This document shows positions 8,687-17,994 of a DNA stretch of 64,000 bases, one piece after another. Source of the DNA: Pseudalkalibacillus sp052246725 (GTDB taxonomy: Bacteria; Bacillota; Bacilli; Bacillales; Fictibacillaceae); the NCBI GenBank assembly GCA_052246725.1, contig JBQQCL010000006.1. One strand, written 5' to 3'. The first letter of the stretch is position 1, and each line of letters opens with the position of its first letter. The position numbers were made by a program, and so were the translations under genes. The notes under the pieces were generated by a model. The model made no database searches. It saw nothing but the letters and a program-made list of their open reading frames with translations, and was not told the DNA's origin.

Positions 8687-9343
8687 ATGAACTTTCATAT
8701 CCTTAATAAAGAAGAGTGGGATAGAAAAGAGTATTTTGAGCATTATTTGAATTTGAAATGTACCTTCAATCTGACATCGAATATTGATATCACAATATTG
8801 CTGGAGCATCTTCAAAATAAAGGGCTGAAGATTTATCCTGCTTTTATATATATGGTGATCAGAACTGTAAATGCTCATAAAGAGTTCAGGACATGCTTTA
8901 AAGATGAAGACGTTCTAGGATATTGGGACAATATGGTTCCAAGTTATACGATCTTTCACCCTGATGATAAATCCTTCTCAAGCATCTGGTCTGACTTCTC
9001 TGATGATTTTGATGTCTTTTATCAAAATTACCAGGACGATATAAACCAATATAGCGATGTGAAGGGGCTTTTCCCGAAAGAAAATGAACCTCGAAACTCA
9101 TTTCCTATCTCCAGTGTTCCTTGGATCAGTTTTACTGGTTTTAACTTGAACATCAACAATGATGACAACTATTTATTACCGATAATAACTGGGGGGAAAT
9201 ACTTCAATCAGGGCGATAAAGTATTGTTGCCTGTCTCAGTACAAATGCATCATGCCGTTTGCGACGGGTATCATGCCAGTCTGTTTTTCTCCGAGTTACA
9301 GCAATTTGCTGACACCTGTCATGAGTGGCTGCATATGGATTAG
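8687..9343 (+). CDS. cat: Type A chloramphenicol acetyltransferase
   Basis: A 218-aa cytoplasmic enzyme that inactivates chloramphenicol by acetylation from acetyl-CoA. Family length (about 215-220) and motifs are intact: the catalytic His is H189 in MHHAVCDGYH, with D193 beside it, and SFTGFNLN and the early FNLTSNIDIT match the trimeric CAT fold. The ATG is 6 bases after AGGAGG, which is held in the attenuator stem just upstream, so expression should be chloramphenicol-inducible. It is flanked by two GNAT genes in the same direction. Confidence 0.9.
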   Translation: MNFHILNKEEWDRKEYFEHYLNLKCTFNLTSNIDITILLEHLQNKGLKIYPAFIYMVIRTVNAHKEFRTCFKDEDVLGYWDNMVPSYTIFHPDDKSFSSIWSDFSDDFDVFYQNYQDDINQYSDVKGLFPKENEPRNSFPISSVPWISFTGFNLNINNDDNYLLPIITGGKYFNQGDKVLLPVSVQMHHAVCDGYHASLFFSELQQFADTCHEWLHMD

Positions 9344-9355
9344 GGGGATTTCACG

Positions 9356-9895
9356 TTGTTTAATGTGGTATTAAGAAGACCAAGGATGGATGACATCGCA
9401 GAGTTGCATCAATTATTTAAGACAGTGATTACAGATACGTTCTCCAAAGAAGGAATCGAACACATGGAGGATGACCTTCTTGAGGAAATAGAAGTTAAGA
9501 AAAAATACCTAAAAAGCGATCTTGAGAGTAATGGGGAACACCGATACTTTTTGATAGCAGAAGATGGGGATAGAATTATTGGTTGCATTGAATATGGACC
9601 TGCTAGCGAACTGATCCGTACTTGTACAAATAATGCTTATCACGGGCTGATGGAACTCGGAACTGTATTTGTCCATCCCGGCTATCAAAGGAATGGTATA
9701 GGGAATCTGCTATTGGATGCGATCTATCGTACGTTCGATGAAAAACGCATTGAAGAATTCTGTTTAGATAGCGGATATCGTCGTTCACAAAAAATCTGGC
9801 GAAAGAAATTCGGAGAACCGGATTACTTCTTAAAAGATTATTGGGGCGAAGGATATGACCACATGATCTGGAGAATTAAAGTGGGATTATATTAA
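9356..9895 (+). CDS. GNAT family N-acetyltransferase
   Basis: A 179-aa acetyltransferase starting at TTG 9356 with AGGGGGA 6 bases upstream, 12 bp after cat, so probably in the same transcript. The acetyl-CoA motif A is GTVFVHPGYQRNGIGNLLLDAI (RNGIGN loop). The acceptor is unknown. The C-terminus (WGEGYDHMIWRI) is charged/aromatic and not diagnostic. Confidence 0.75.
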   Translation: MFNVVLRRPRMDDIAELHQLFKTVITDTFSKEGIEHMEDDLLEEIEVKKKYLKSDLESNGEHRYFLIAEDGDRIIGCIEYGPASELIRTCTNNAYHGLMELGTVFVHPGYQRNGIGNLLLDAIYRTFDEKRIEEFCLDSGYRRSQKIWRKKFGEPDYFLKDYWGEGYDHMIWRIKVGLY

Positions 9896-10230
9896 ACATT
9901 AACAATAAATAAATGATTTTCAATCGATAAATAGGAGCCTGTTAATGGAATTGGGCTTCTTTTTCTTTTGGAATCCCGTCTATATAGGGGTATGCCTTTG
10001 GAGGGGAGGTGAAAATTACCATTGAAGTAGGACCGTTCCCTTATGAGAAGAGATTAGGATTATTAAATGCCGCGAAAAGCAGGGTATAAATATTTAAACA
10101 TCAGCCGGGCTTAGAATAAGAACAGATTTATAGAATAAGGATTCTAGCTTAACTACAGGGGTTTTGATACAATTATTAAATCTCGTGGTGTTTCTCTTCT
10201 TGAAAATTATGTTGAAGGTGAAGTGATAAT
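9896..10230. other. Intergenic stretch with weak terminator
   Basis: A weak GGAGCC/GGGCTTC hairpin with a T-rich tail lies at about 9932-9970 after the GNAT gene. A 26-codon frame from GTG 10009 overlaps its own possible SD and is not convincing. The last 70 bases before 10231 can be read as protein-like (FDTIIKSRGVSLLENYVEGE), a possible fragment of a lost gene. Confidence 0.35.
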
Positions 10231-10542
10231 ATGTCAATTAAGGTATTTATCGAGTATAAAATTATAAGTGAAAAAGAAGATTATTATCGTTGTTTACTGG
10301 GTGAGGTTTTGAAATATCACAAAGAACAGTGGGGTATTAAAGATTTTCAAATTTTTGAAGGTACTGATCAACCTTATTTATTTGTTGAAGAGTTTCATGT
10401 AGAAAATATAGATCGGTACCAGAAATATAAGGAGGAACGACAACATGAAAAAAATCAATTGTGGAAAACACTACATAAATGTATAAAAGGCGGAGGTGAT
10501 AAAATTAATGTTTGGGCCTTTCAGAATCTTGATATTAGATAA
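10231..10542 (+). CDS. Hypothetical protein, possible alpha/beta-barrel fold
   Basis: A 103-aa soluble protein rich in K, E and aromatic residues. It opens with a beta-strand (IKVFIEYKI), then a helix, then FQIFEGTDQPYLFVEEFHV and a long charged helix. This pattern recalls small dimeric alpha/beta-barrel proteins. GAAGGTGA precedes the ATG. The family is not recognised and the fold is a guess. It ends within its own terminator and has no evident functional link to its neighbours. Confidence 0.5.
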   Translation: MSIKVFIEYKIISEKEDYYRCLLGEVLKYHKEQWGIKDFQIFEGTDQPYLFVEEFHVENIDRYQKYKEERQHEKNQLWKTLHKCIKGGGDKINVWAFQNLDIR

Positions 10543-10567
10543 AAAAATGTCTATCAAGATTTTTTGT
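10525..10567 (+). terminator. Rho-independent terminator
   Basis: AATCTTGATA (10525-10534) and TATCAAGATT (10552-10561) form a perfect 10-bp stem followed by a T-rich tract. The left arm overlaps the end of the 103-aa gene. Confidence 0.75.
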
Positions 10568-11630
10568 TTTCTTTAGATCAATACATGATTCAAGAGGCTA
10601 GTGAATGTAAGTACTACTTATTTTTAAAAAATCATTTATGTTTCTTACTTCTTAATTGTTTACCATTCTTTTGCCCATCAATATGGCAACCGTGCAGGTA
10701 TGAAATCGATATACACAATATCATCCAACTAATCATATTTTCTTCTCCACAAAGAGATAGTTCCTTCCCCCTTAAACCCCTTAGTATTTTTGTAAAACCA
10801 TACTGCAATTATCCAATAATCTTATGTATTTGATTAATCGTTGACAAATCTGTTCCATAATGAAAAAAATAACTATTTGGCTTCCAAGGCTATGTATTTG
10901 TCTTGGCAGTTTTTGCTGTTGTTTGAACTATTGGACGATTCTTAAATTTTTTAAAAGTCAAAATATTTAAAGGTATAGAATGAGATTTTAAAACAATTCA
11001 TCTCTTTTTTTTAATAATATTGTGGACAAGAGAAAACCCATGACAAAGTTAGTTATAGAGATTGAAAAAAAACCTCTGGGAAAAATTACTTCTGTTTAGC
11101 AAAGCAAACAGCTTTGTTGATCGATCTGACACTACTGATGGGAAGACAGCACTAGGTTAAACCATTATTTACCGGTAATTGTGGTTACACACACGAAAAA
11201 TGTTTGAAATGGTACAGGAACCTATCAATGCTGGTTTTTCTTCGTATTTATGAAACCGCTTTCAAATAATGGATTATTGGAAGCTTAAAAAAGGAGTGGT
11301 GCAATTGTTTTATTAAGAATTTATAAAGGATTATTCAGTTTTAGGATCAGTCTCCGTTTCAATGGATATAAAATTTGACTCCCTATAGGAGTTATTTGGC
11401 TTCCATCTACTCCCCATAAAAAAGTTTAACTTCTACCAGTTTATCCCGCGCAGACAAATCGATGGGGAATGTCATTTTATGTTTAGTCGAAAAATTCAGA
11501 CCCAAGTATAAAAAGAAAGATTATAAATCAATGCTCACAATAAATACCACTCGGAGATCGTGAATTTATATTTGTAAGTATCGCAGTAAACATACGATTT
11601 AATAAAAACAGAGTATAGGAGGAATGAAAT
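10568..11630. other. 1.06-kb non-coding stretch with gene relics
   Basis: No intact gene. Around 10869-10925 one + frame reads as a short hydrophobic segment (FGFQGYVFVLAVFAVV), possibly a transporter relic. A clear response-regulator relic lies at 11100-11253. On the - strand at about 11410-11490 a short protein-like stretch (FPIDLSARDKLVEVKLFYG) may be another fragment. The stretch ends with AGGAGG before the MFS gene. Confidence 0.5.
11100..11253 (+). pseudogene. Relic of an AraC-type response regulator
   Basis: The codons at 11197-11250 read KMFEMVQEPINAGFSSYL, then TGA. This nearly repeats KMFHLVQEAINAGFSAYL of the intact regulator at 26672-27442, and DNA identity is visible too (ATCAATGCTGGTTTTTCT). 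Weaker, frame-broken similarity to the LITDLSLPDMDG region extends left to about 11100. It marks a lost second copy of the regulator upstream of the first catabolic operon. Confidence 0.7.
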
Positions 11631-12971
11631 ATGTCAGATACGGCACGGGTACCGAGTGTTACTGATGCTCAAGAACCCCAGGTTAATAACCGTCAAGTGG
11701 TTTCAGCAACAGCCGCGTCTCTTTTAGGATGGTCCTTTGATCTTTATGACCTTTTTATACTTTTATACGTAACACCTACTATAGGAGTATTATTTTTCCC
11801 TTCTACTAACCCTACGCTTTCGTTAGCTGCTGTATACGCATCCTTTGCTGTAACATTACTGATGCGACCGCTTGGGTCTGCCATTTTCGGTTCTTACGCT
11901 GACAGGAATGGGAGAAAAAAAGCAATGACCGTTGCGATAATAGGGGTTGGTGTCAGTACAGCTGTTTTCGGCCTTTTACCTACTGTTCCACAAATCGGGT
12001 TTATAGCTGCGATTATTTTCATACTCTTACGACTTGTCCAAGGAATATTTGTTGGTGGTGTCGTTGCTTCTACCCATACGATTGGGACAGAGTCTGCTCC
12101 ACCAAAATGGCGTGGATTAATGTCAGGTCTTATCGGTGGTGGTGGAGCAGGGTTAGGTGCTTTGTTTGCTTCGATTGTATTTACGGTTGTTTCTGCCTTA
12201 TTCCCTGGTCAAGCATTCGAGGATTGGGGATGGCGAGTGATGTTCTTTACGGGAATCATTGGTGCGATCGCGTGTCTATTTGTTTTTCGTACTCTTGAAG
12301 AATCTCCACTTTGGGCAGAAACACGTAAAGAAGAAAAACAAAAAGAGGATACTGCGATACAACAAACACCAGTTAAAGCTTTATTTACAAAATATGGTCG
12401 TATCTTACTGGTCAATGTCATGATCGTTCTAGGTGGTGGCTCTGGTTATTATCTAACTGCAGGTTTTCTTCCCACCTTCCTTGAGGTGATAAATGAGGTC
12501 GAACCTAACATGTTATCAGGTGTTTTGATTGCTGCAAGCATAGTAACCATTATTTCAGCGATAATTTTTGGACAAATAAGTGAAATTATTGGTAGGAAGA
12601 AAACTTTTTTGTTAATCGGTGTAATGAATATAATAGGTCTTCCTTATTTTTATCTAGCATTAGCCGATGCAACCACTACTTTTACTATATACTTTTATGC
12701 TTTATGTTTAATATTTTTAGGAAACGCTGCATATGCCCCGGTCTTAATCTTTCTAAATGAACGGTTCCCAACAGCGATTCGTTCTACGGGTACAGGTCTA
12801 TCATGGAACATGGGATTTGCACTCGGTGGAGTCATGCCGACTTTTGTAACTTTATCAAGTGGTTCAATTGATAATATTCCGTATACACTTATGTATTTTG
12901 CAATCGGCATTTACCTCGTATATATCATAGGGGGCCTTATCATCCCAGAAACAAAAGGAAATCTTAAATAG
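11631..12971 (+). CDS. MFS transporter, metabolite:H+ symporter type
   Basis: A 446-aa, 12-helix major facilitator. The signature after helix 2 is DRNGRKKAM; RLVQGIFVGGVVAST and GTESAPPKWRGLMSG are typical of the metabolite/aromatic-acid H+ symporter branch, and a second GRKK motif lies in the C-terminal half. AGGAGG precedes the ATG. It is the first gene of the catabolic island and ends 12 bp before an aldehyde dehydrogenase gene. A carboxylate such as furoate or a related aromatic acid is a plausible substrate, inferred from the neighbours. Confidence 0.8.
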   Translation: MSDTARVPSVTDAQEPQVNNRQVVSATAASLLGWSFDLYDLFILLYVTPTIGVLFFPSTNPTLSLAAVYASFAVTLLMRPLGSAIFGSYADRNGRKKAMTVAIIGVGVSTAVFGLLPTVPQIGFIAAIIFILLRLVQGIFVGGVVASTHTIGTESAPPKWRGLMSGLIGGGGAGLGALFASIVFTVVSALFPGQAFEDWGWRVMFFTGIIGAIACLFVFRTLEESPLWAETRKEEKQKEDTAIQQTPVKALFTKYGRILLVNVMIVLGGGSGYYLTAGFLPTFLEVINEVEPNMLSGVLIAASIVTIISAIIFGQISEIIGRKKTFLLIGVMNIIGLPYFYLALADATTTFTIYFYALCLIFLGNAAYAPVLIFLNERFPTAIRSTGTGLSWNMGFALGGVMPTFVTLSSGSIDNIPYTLMYFAIGIYLVYIIGGLIIPETKGNLK

Positions 12972-12983
12972 GAGGGTGAAAAT

Positions 12984-14450
12984 ATGTCCACAGCAGTTAA
13001 TAAAAAGGCACCAACTTATTACAACTTTGTTGCAGGTGAGTGGGTTGAATCTTCTTCCAAAGAAAGGTTGGAATCCAGGAACCCGGCGACAGGAGAACTT
13101 GTCAGTTATTCTCAGAAATCAAATAGACATGATGTAAAAGAGATTATTGATACAGTCCATTATACTTTTCATCAAAGTGATTGGGGAGTAAATCCTAAAC
13201 TCCGTTATGAGGCTTTACTTAGTCTTGCAAACAAGATATCGGATAATATCGAACATCTTTCCCGTATTCTTACGATAGAGCAAGGTAAGACAATCCGTGA
13301 ATCACGTATTGAAATTACGGGTTGTATTGATACACTTAAGTATTTTGCAGGAGCTGCTCGAACTGTGTTTGGTCGTTCAATGCAGTTAGAACCGAATAAT
13401 TTCGGTGTTATTGCAAAAGAGCCTATTGGAGTAGTTTCTATTATTTCACCATGGAATTGGCCGGCCCTTCTTATGATCCGTGAACTTGCTCCTGCCCTTG
13501 CTGCAGGGAATGGAGTAATTGTAAAACCTGCAAGTCTCACCCCTGGGATATCGGTGGAAATATTTAAACTGATTGCGGAAATACCTGAATTTCCAAAAGG
13601 TATTATTAGCATTATCACAGGTCCGGGAAGCTCTATTGGAGCGGAGATGGCGAAGAGCGAGAAAATCGATATGATCAGTTTTACTGGTGATACCTCCACC
13701 GGTAAATCTATTTTAGAAATGGGAGCCAATACAATTAAAAAGATTGCTTTAGAACTAGGGGGTAAATCTCCGAATGTAGTTTTTGATGATGCAAACTTGG
13801 ACAAAGCGATTCCATTCATCGGTCGTTCCATTTTTATTTCCGCAGGACAAATTTGTATGGCGGGTTCGAGAGTTTTGATTCACGAATCTATCAAGGATGA
13901 GGTTGTATCACGTTTGAAAGACTACGCTGATAGTTTACGAGTGGAAAATGGATTATTAGAAACAGCAGATATGGGTCCACTCGTTTCAAAAGATCAGCTT
14001 AATATCGTGGCAGAATACTGCGAAATCGGTTGTCGTGAAGGAAAAATGATTACAGGTGGTTACCAATTAACTGGAGGGGAGTATGATAATGGTTATTTCT
14101 TTGCCCCTACCATTATTGATGATCTTCCCTCTAACTGTCGGGTATTAAAAGAAGAGATTTTTGGTCCTGTACTGGCTGTGCAAACTTTTTCCAATGATGA
14201 AGAAGCGCTAGAAATGGCGAATGACAGCGAGTTTGGATTGTCTGCCGGCGTATGGACTACAGATTTGAACCGAGCGATGAAAATGTCAAAGGGAATCAAA
14301 GCTGGAACAGTATGGATTAATACGTATAATAAAAATTTCCCAGAGACCGAATTTGGAGGTTACAAGAAAAGTGGATTGGGACGGACGCGAGGGATTGATG
14401 GTTTGATGGAATACTGTGAAACGAAACATATACACTTCGAAATGGAATAA
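12984..14450 (+). CDS. NAD(P)-dependent aldehyde dehydrogenase
   Basis: A 488-aa ALDH-superfamily enzyme that oxidises an aldehyde to the acid. Catalytic Cys291 (SAGQICMAGSR) and general-base Glu257 (ALELGGKSPN) are present, as are the WNWPA cofactor segment and FTGDTSTGK. The last strand holds EFGGYKKSGLGR. The start has AGGAGG at good spacing. It lies between the MFS and Fe-alcohol dehydrogenase genes with gaps of 12-15 bp, so it is an operon member. Furfural or a related aromatic aldehyde would fit the cluster, but sequence alone does not set the substrate. Confidence 0.85.
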   Translation: MSTAVNKKAPTYYNFVAGEWVESSSKERLESRNPATGELVSYSQKSNRHDVKEIIDTVHYTFHQSDWGVNPKLRYEALLSLANKISDNIEHLSRILTIEQGKTIRESRIEITGCIDTLKYFAGAARTVFGRSMQLEPNNFGVIAKEPIGVVSIISPWNWPALLMIRELAPALAAGNGVIVKPASLTPGISVEIFKLIAEIPEFPKGIISIITGPGSSIGAEMAKSEKIDMISFTGDTSTGKSILEMGANTIKKIALELGGKSPNVVFDDANLDKAIPFIGRSIFISAGQICMAGSRVLIHESIKDEVVSRLKDYADSLRVENGLLETADMGPLVSKDQLNIVAEYCEIGCREGKMITGGYQLTGGEYDNGYFFAPTIIDDLPSNCRVLKEEIFGPVLAVQTFSNDEEALEMANDSEFGLSAGVWTTDLNRAMKMSKGIKAGTVWINTYNKNFPETEFGGYKKSGLGRTRGIDGLMEYCETKHIHFEME

Positions 14451-14465
14451 GAGAGGAGGGTGGTC

Positions 14466-15626
14466 ATGGAAACAGTCAAAACGAATGACTTTGAATTTTC
14501 ATTTCATCTGCCAACTTTGATCGAGTTTGGGTATGGAAAAACTTCTCACATTGGAAAACGTCTTCTCCAATTAGGAGTTCAAAACGTATTTTTCGTGAGT
14601 GACAGTGGAGTACAAGCTACGGGACTTTTGACGCCATTGACTCAATCATTACAAGATTCAAATATCCATTATGATTTTTATTTGGACGTTGAACCAGACC
14701 CAAGTATAGAAACGATTGATAAAGGTACGGAATTGTTTAGTTCCAATTATTATGATTGTATTCTGGCGGTTGGCGGTGGCAGTGCAATTGATACTGCTAA
14801 AGGCATCCGTGTGGTTGCAACTAACGGTGGAAGTATTGGGGATTATGCAGGTGTCAATCGAATTGATAAAGCATCCGAAATTCCTTTAGTGACGATACCA
14901 ACCACTTCTGGTACAGGAAGTGAAGTAACTATTTTCGGTGTTTATTCTGATTGGAATAACAATGTTAAGGTTACAGTTACAAGTCAACATATGGCTCCGA
15001 CAATTGCGATTGTAGATCCAAAGTTAACAATGGGGTTACCGCAAAAAATGACGGCTGGTTCTGGTATTGATGCATTGGCACATGGGATTGAAACATTTTT
15101 TTCTGTCCGTTCCTGTCCATCATCAGACGCACTGGCCAAAGAAGCAATTGCAATAGTTGGTAATCACTTAAAACGTGCCGTTCATGAAGGGAATGACGAG
15201 GAAGCAAGGATTGGCATGTCACATGGGAGCCTACTTGCCGGAATGGCATTTAACAATGGTTTCCTAGGTCTAGCTCATGCCATTGGAAGTGCACTTTCTG
15301 GTCATTGTCATGTTCCTCATGGGATAGCGATCGGTTTACTTCTTCCACATGTTATTGAATTTAATTCTATTGTTTGCCCAGATAAGGCAGCAACGATTTC
15401 TGAATTGTTAGGGGTAAATGAGGAGCCATTAGAACAGAAAGCAGCATTGGCAGTCACAGAGTTGGTAAAGGATATTGGTCTTCCAACCCGTCTTAGAGAT
15501 GTAAACGTTTCCGAAACTAAACTTCCTGACATTGCAAGAGACTCTTTCAAAAGTGGAATGATGAAATTTAATCCTCGCCAACCGAGTGAGGTTGAAGTGT
15601 TAGAGCTGTTAAATAGAGTGTATTAA
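14466..15626 (+). CDS. Iron-containing alcohol dehydrogenase
   Basis: A 386-aa group III (Fe-ADH) dehydrogenase. The nucleotide-binding GGGSAIDTAKGI and TTSGTGSEVT segments are present. Metal ligands are D202, H206 (GIDALAHG), H271 (GLAHAIG) and H285 (HVPHG), with spacing matching FucO-type enzymes. ATG 14466 lies 5 bases after AGGAGGG; GTG 14460 falls inside the SD and is rejected. It probably interconverts an alcohol and aldehyde (furfuryl alcohol/furfural or similar) next to the aldehyde dehydrogenase; the substrate is inferred. Confidence 0.85.
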   Translation: METVKTNDFEFSFHLPTLIEFGYGKTSHIGKRLLQLGVQNVFFVSDSGVQATGLLTPLTQSLQDSNIHYDFYLDVEPDPSIETIDKGTELFSSNYYDCILAVGGGSAIDTAKGIRVVATNGGSIGDYAGVNRIDKASEIPLVTIPTTSGTGSEVTIFGVYSDWNNNVKVTVTSQHMAPTIAIVDPKLTMGLPQKMTAGSGIDALAHGIETFFSVRSCPSSDALAKEAIAIVGNHLKRAVHEGNDEEARIGMSHGSLLAGMAFNNGFLGLAHAIGSALSGHCHVPHGIAIGLLLPHVIEFNSIVCPDKAATISELLGVNEEPLEQKAALAVTELVKDIGLPTRLRDVNVSETKLPDIARDSFKSGMMKFNPRQPSEVEVLELLNRVY

Positions 15627-15650
15627 AGAAAAATATTGGAGGTATCATTT

Positions 15651-16478
15651 ATGAGTGAAGATCTAATTTATAACTTAGAAAAAAGTACAGATCAAGTAGC
15701 ATGGAATTTGTATCGAAAGGCAATACGATTTGGAACCTGGGACCCTGAGGAAATTGACTTGACTCAGGACAAGGAGGATTTTGCTTCACTTGATGACGAT
15801 TTAAAGGGCTACCTTATTCATTTTTGTACAGGGTTCCTGGATGCAGAAGAAAATGTTGCCTTAAAATTTTGCCCATGGATTATGCTGGGTTCATCGACTG
15901 AACAACAAGCATTTCTCAGTACGCAATTAGTGGAAGAATTTAAGCATACAGAGTTTTTTATGCGTTATTTCAAAGAAGTTCTTGGCCGTGAGCGTACACA
16001 TGGTGTGAAAAACTTAGTGCAACAAGAGCTTGATGAACGCTCTAAAAAAATGTTAGCAGCCTTAGAAGCCGGCCCCGAGGAAAGAGAAGAAGCTCTTGTT
16101 GAAGGATTAACCCATTATCAGGGGATTATTGAGGGTGTTCAGGCAATGACAGGTTATGACGTGTTTAAAGATGTTTTCGGAAATAAAGGGTTGTTTCCGG
16201 GACTTGCTGAGGGATTCGCGAGAATTAAGGAGGATGAGGGACGTCATGTTGGTTTCGGCCTGCGAATGTTAAAACTTTTGGCACAAAATCCAAATCACGC
16301 AGAAAGAATACGTGCTCTCTATGAGGAGTACTTACCTCTTATTCTGATTCGATATGATCAACCTATAGTCATAGACGGACGAGAGATACCTACCCCACCG
16401 GAAGTCCGTGGAAGGGAACGATTGACCAAATTATTCGACAGACGACTAAAAGATATATTAGGTGTTCAAACCGTTTAA
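15651..16478 (+). CDS. R2-like ligand-binding oxidase (R2lox family)
   Basis: A 275-aa ferritin-like protein related to the ribonucleotide reductase small subunit. The six metal ligands expected for R2lox are in place: E66, E96, H99, E161, E196 and H199. V69 and Y156 also match the two residues that form the valine-tyrosine ether cross-link in studied R2lox proteins (Mn/Fe cofactor, bound fatty acid). ATG 15651 follows GGAGGT. No ribonucleotide reductase large subunit is nearby, so a DNA-precursor role is unlikely. It sits between the Fe-alcohol dehydrogenase and the UbiD gene. A role as an oxidase on a pathway compound, or in lipid/redox protection, is inference. Confidence 0.8.
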   Translation: MSEDLIYNLEKSTDQVAWNLYRKAIRFGTWDPEEIDLTQDKEDFASLDDDLKGYLIHFCTGFLDAEENVALKFCPWIMLGSSTEQQAFLSTQLVEEFKHTEFFMRYFKEVLGRERTHGVKNLVQQELDERSKKMLAALEAGPEEREEALVEGLTHYQGIIEGVQAMTGYDVFKDVFGNKGLFPGLAEGFARIKEDEGRHVGFGLRMLKLLAQNPNHAERIRALYEEYLPLILIRYDQPIVIDGREIPTPPEVRGRERLTKLFDRRLKDILGVQTV

Positions 16479-16574
16479 TTTATGGATGTAATAAAATTTA
16501 TGATAAGGCATTCATCTATGTTGCACTCCTATACACGAATTGCTGTTTTCAAGGAATAAGGGAGGAATCACTAA

Positions 16575-17960
16575 ATGAGATCAAAGACGTTTCGGTCATG
16601 GCTAACACACCTGCAAACAAGGGGGCGTTTAGCTGCAATCGATAAAAAAGTCAGTTTAGAATTTGAAGTAGCAGGCATTGCGAAAAAATTGGACGGAAAA
16701 ATGGCCACATATTTTACTAATGTAGAAGATTATGAAGTTCCTGTTGTATCTGGTATATGTTCAACACGTGAAGACTTTGCGGAAGCTTTAGAAACAGATC
16801 AGTTTAACCTTATTCCTAAATTCACAGAAGCAGTATCAGCACCTACTGTATGCAGGCTTGTTGAACCTAAAGATGCCCCAGTAAAAGAAAATATTATTCT
16901 AGAAAATATAGATCTAATGAATAAGTTACCTATACCTGTTCACCATGAGGACGATTCTGGTAATTATATTACGGCAGGATTATTCATTGTCAGAGATCCG
17001 GTTACACGAAAACAAAATGTATCGATTCATAGACTTCAAATCTCAGGGAAAGATAGATTGGGAGCATTAATTCTTCCTCGTCACACTTCTTATTTATATA
17101 AACAAGCAGAGGAAGCAGGTAGACCATTGGAATGTGCAATTGTGATAGGGGTTGACCCTGCTACACTTCTTGCATCACAAGCCAGTACGCCTTTTGGGGT
17201 GGACGAATTGGAAATTGCAAGTTCACTACACGGAAAACCGCTTGAAGTAGTGAAATGTGAAACAGTTGATATCGATGTTCCAGCCTACTCAGAAATTGTA
17301 TTAGAAGGTCAAATCCTCCCTAATGTAAGAGAACCTGAAGGGCCGTTTGGGGAGTTCCCTAAATATTACGGACCACGTAGTGATAAGGAAGTTGTCAAAA
17401 TAACGGGAATAACCCATCGGGACAATCCGATCTTTTATACGATTGTCCCAGCTGGTTACGAACATCTTTTACTTGGGGGGATACCTCGGGAAGCAAGCTT
17501 GCTTCAAAGTGTTCGTCAAACGGTTCCTTCCGTAAAGGCTGTGCATATGAGTCCAGGTGGAACATGTAGGTATCATGCCATTATTTCTATTAAAAAACGG
17601 AACGAAGGCGAAGCAAAGAATGCCATTTTAGCGGCATTTGCAAATAGCTTCGACATTAAACACGTGGTTGTAGTAGATGAAGAGGTAGACATTTTTAATA
17701 TGGAAGAGGTGGAATGGGCTATCGCAACACGTTTTCAAGCGGAGCGAGATCTTGTCTTGGTTCACAGTGCTCAAGGATCGAAGCTAGACCCATCTACAAA
17801 TGATGGGATTGGTTCAAAAATGGGATTCGACTGTACAGTTCCTTTAAACAGCGAGCCAATGCGATTTAAACGTATCCAAATACCAGGTGAGGACATGAAC
17901 ATCGAGGAATATATCAGTTCGATCTCTTCCGGGTTAAAAAAGGAACACGTTGAAAAATGA
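16575..17960 (+). CDS. hmfF: UbiD-family prenyl-FMN decarboxylase, HmfF-like
   Basis: A 461-aa UbiD-type (de)carboxylase using prenylated FMN. The catalytic E-R-E network is R153 (IHRLQ), E255 and E260 (REPEGPFGEF), with spacing like fungal Fdc1 R173/E277/E282. YEHLLLGGIPREASLL and the K/D-rich metal/prFMN region are present. GGGAGG precedes the ATG. UbiX follows directly, but the small third subunit seen with BsdBCD/VdcBCD phenolic-acid decarboxylases is absent. With a molybdenum hydroxylase/CoA-ligase/hydratase operon in the island, the best fit is HmfF, which decarboxylates 2,5-furandicarboxylate to 2-furoate. A hydroxybenzoate decarboxylase is the alternative. Confidence 0.7.
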   Translation: MRSKTFRSWLTHLQTRGRLAAIDKKVSLEFEVAGIAKKLDGKMATYFTNVEDYEVPVVSGICSTREDFAEALETDQFNLIPKFTEAVSAPTVCRLVEPKDAPVKENIILENIDLMNKLPIPVHHEDDSGNYITAGLFIVRDPVTRKQNVSIHRLQISGKDRLGALILPRHTSYLYKQAEEAGRPLECAIVIGVDPATLLASQASTPFGVDELEIASSLHGKPLEVVKCETVDIDVPAYSEIVLEGQILPNVREPEGPFGEFPKYYGPRSDKEVVKITGITHRDNPIFYTIVPAGYEHLLLGGIPREASLLQSVRQTVPSVKAVHMSPGGTCRYHAIISIKKRNEGEAKNAILAAFANSFDIKHVVVVDEEVDIFNMEEVEWAIATRFQAERDLVLVHSAQGSKLDPSTNDGIGSKMGFDCTVPLNSEPMRFKRIQIPGEDMNIEEYISSISSGLKKEHVEK

Positions 17961-17994
17961 ACTTGGCTTCATCATCTTTGAATGGGGGAAATAT

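Noticed and set aside
10564..10833. 89-codon open frame in the intergenic region
   Set aside because: No ribosome binding site, starts inside a terminator T tract, composition is not protein-like.
13205..13831. 208-codon frame antisense to the first aldehyde dehydrogenase
   Set aside because: Complement of conserved ALDH sequence, no SD and no recognised domain.
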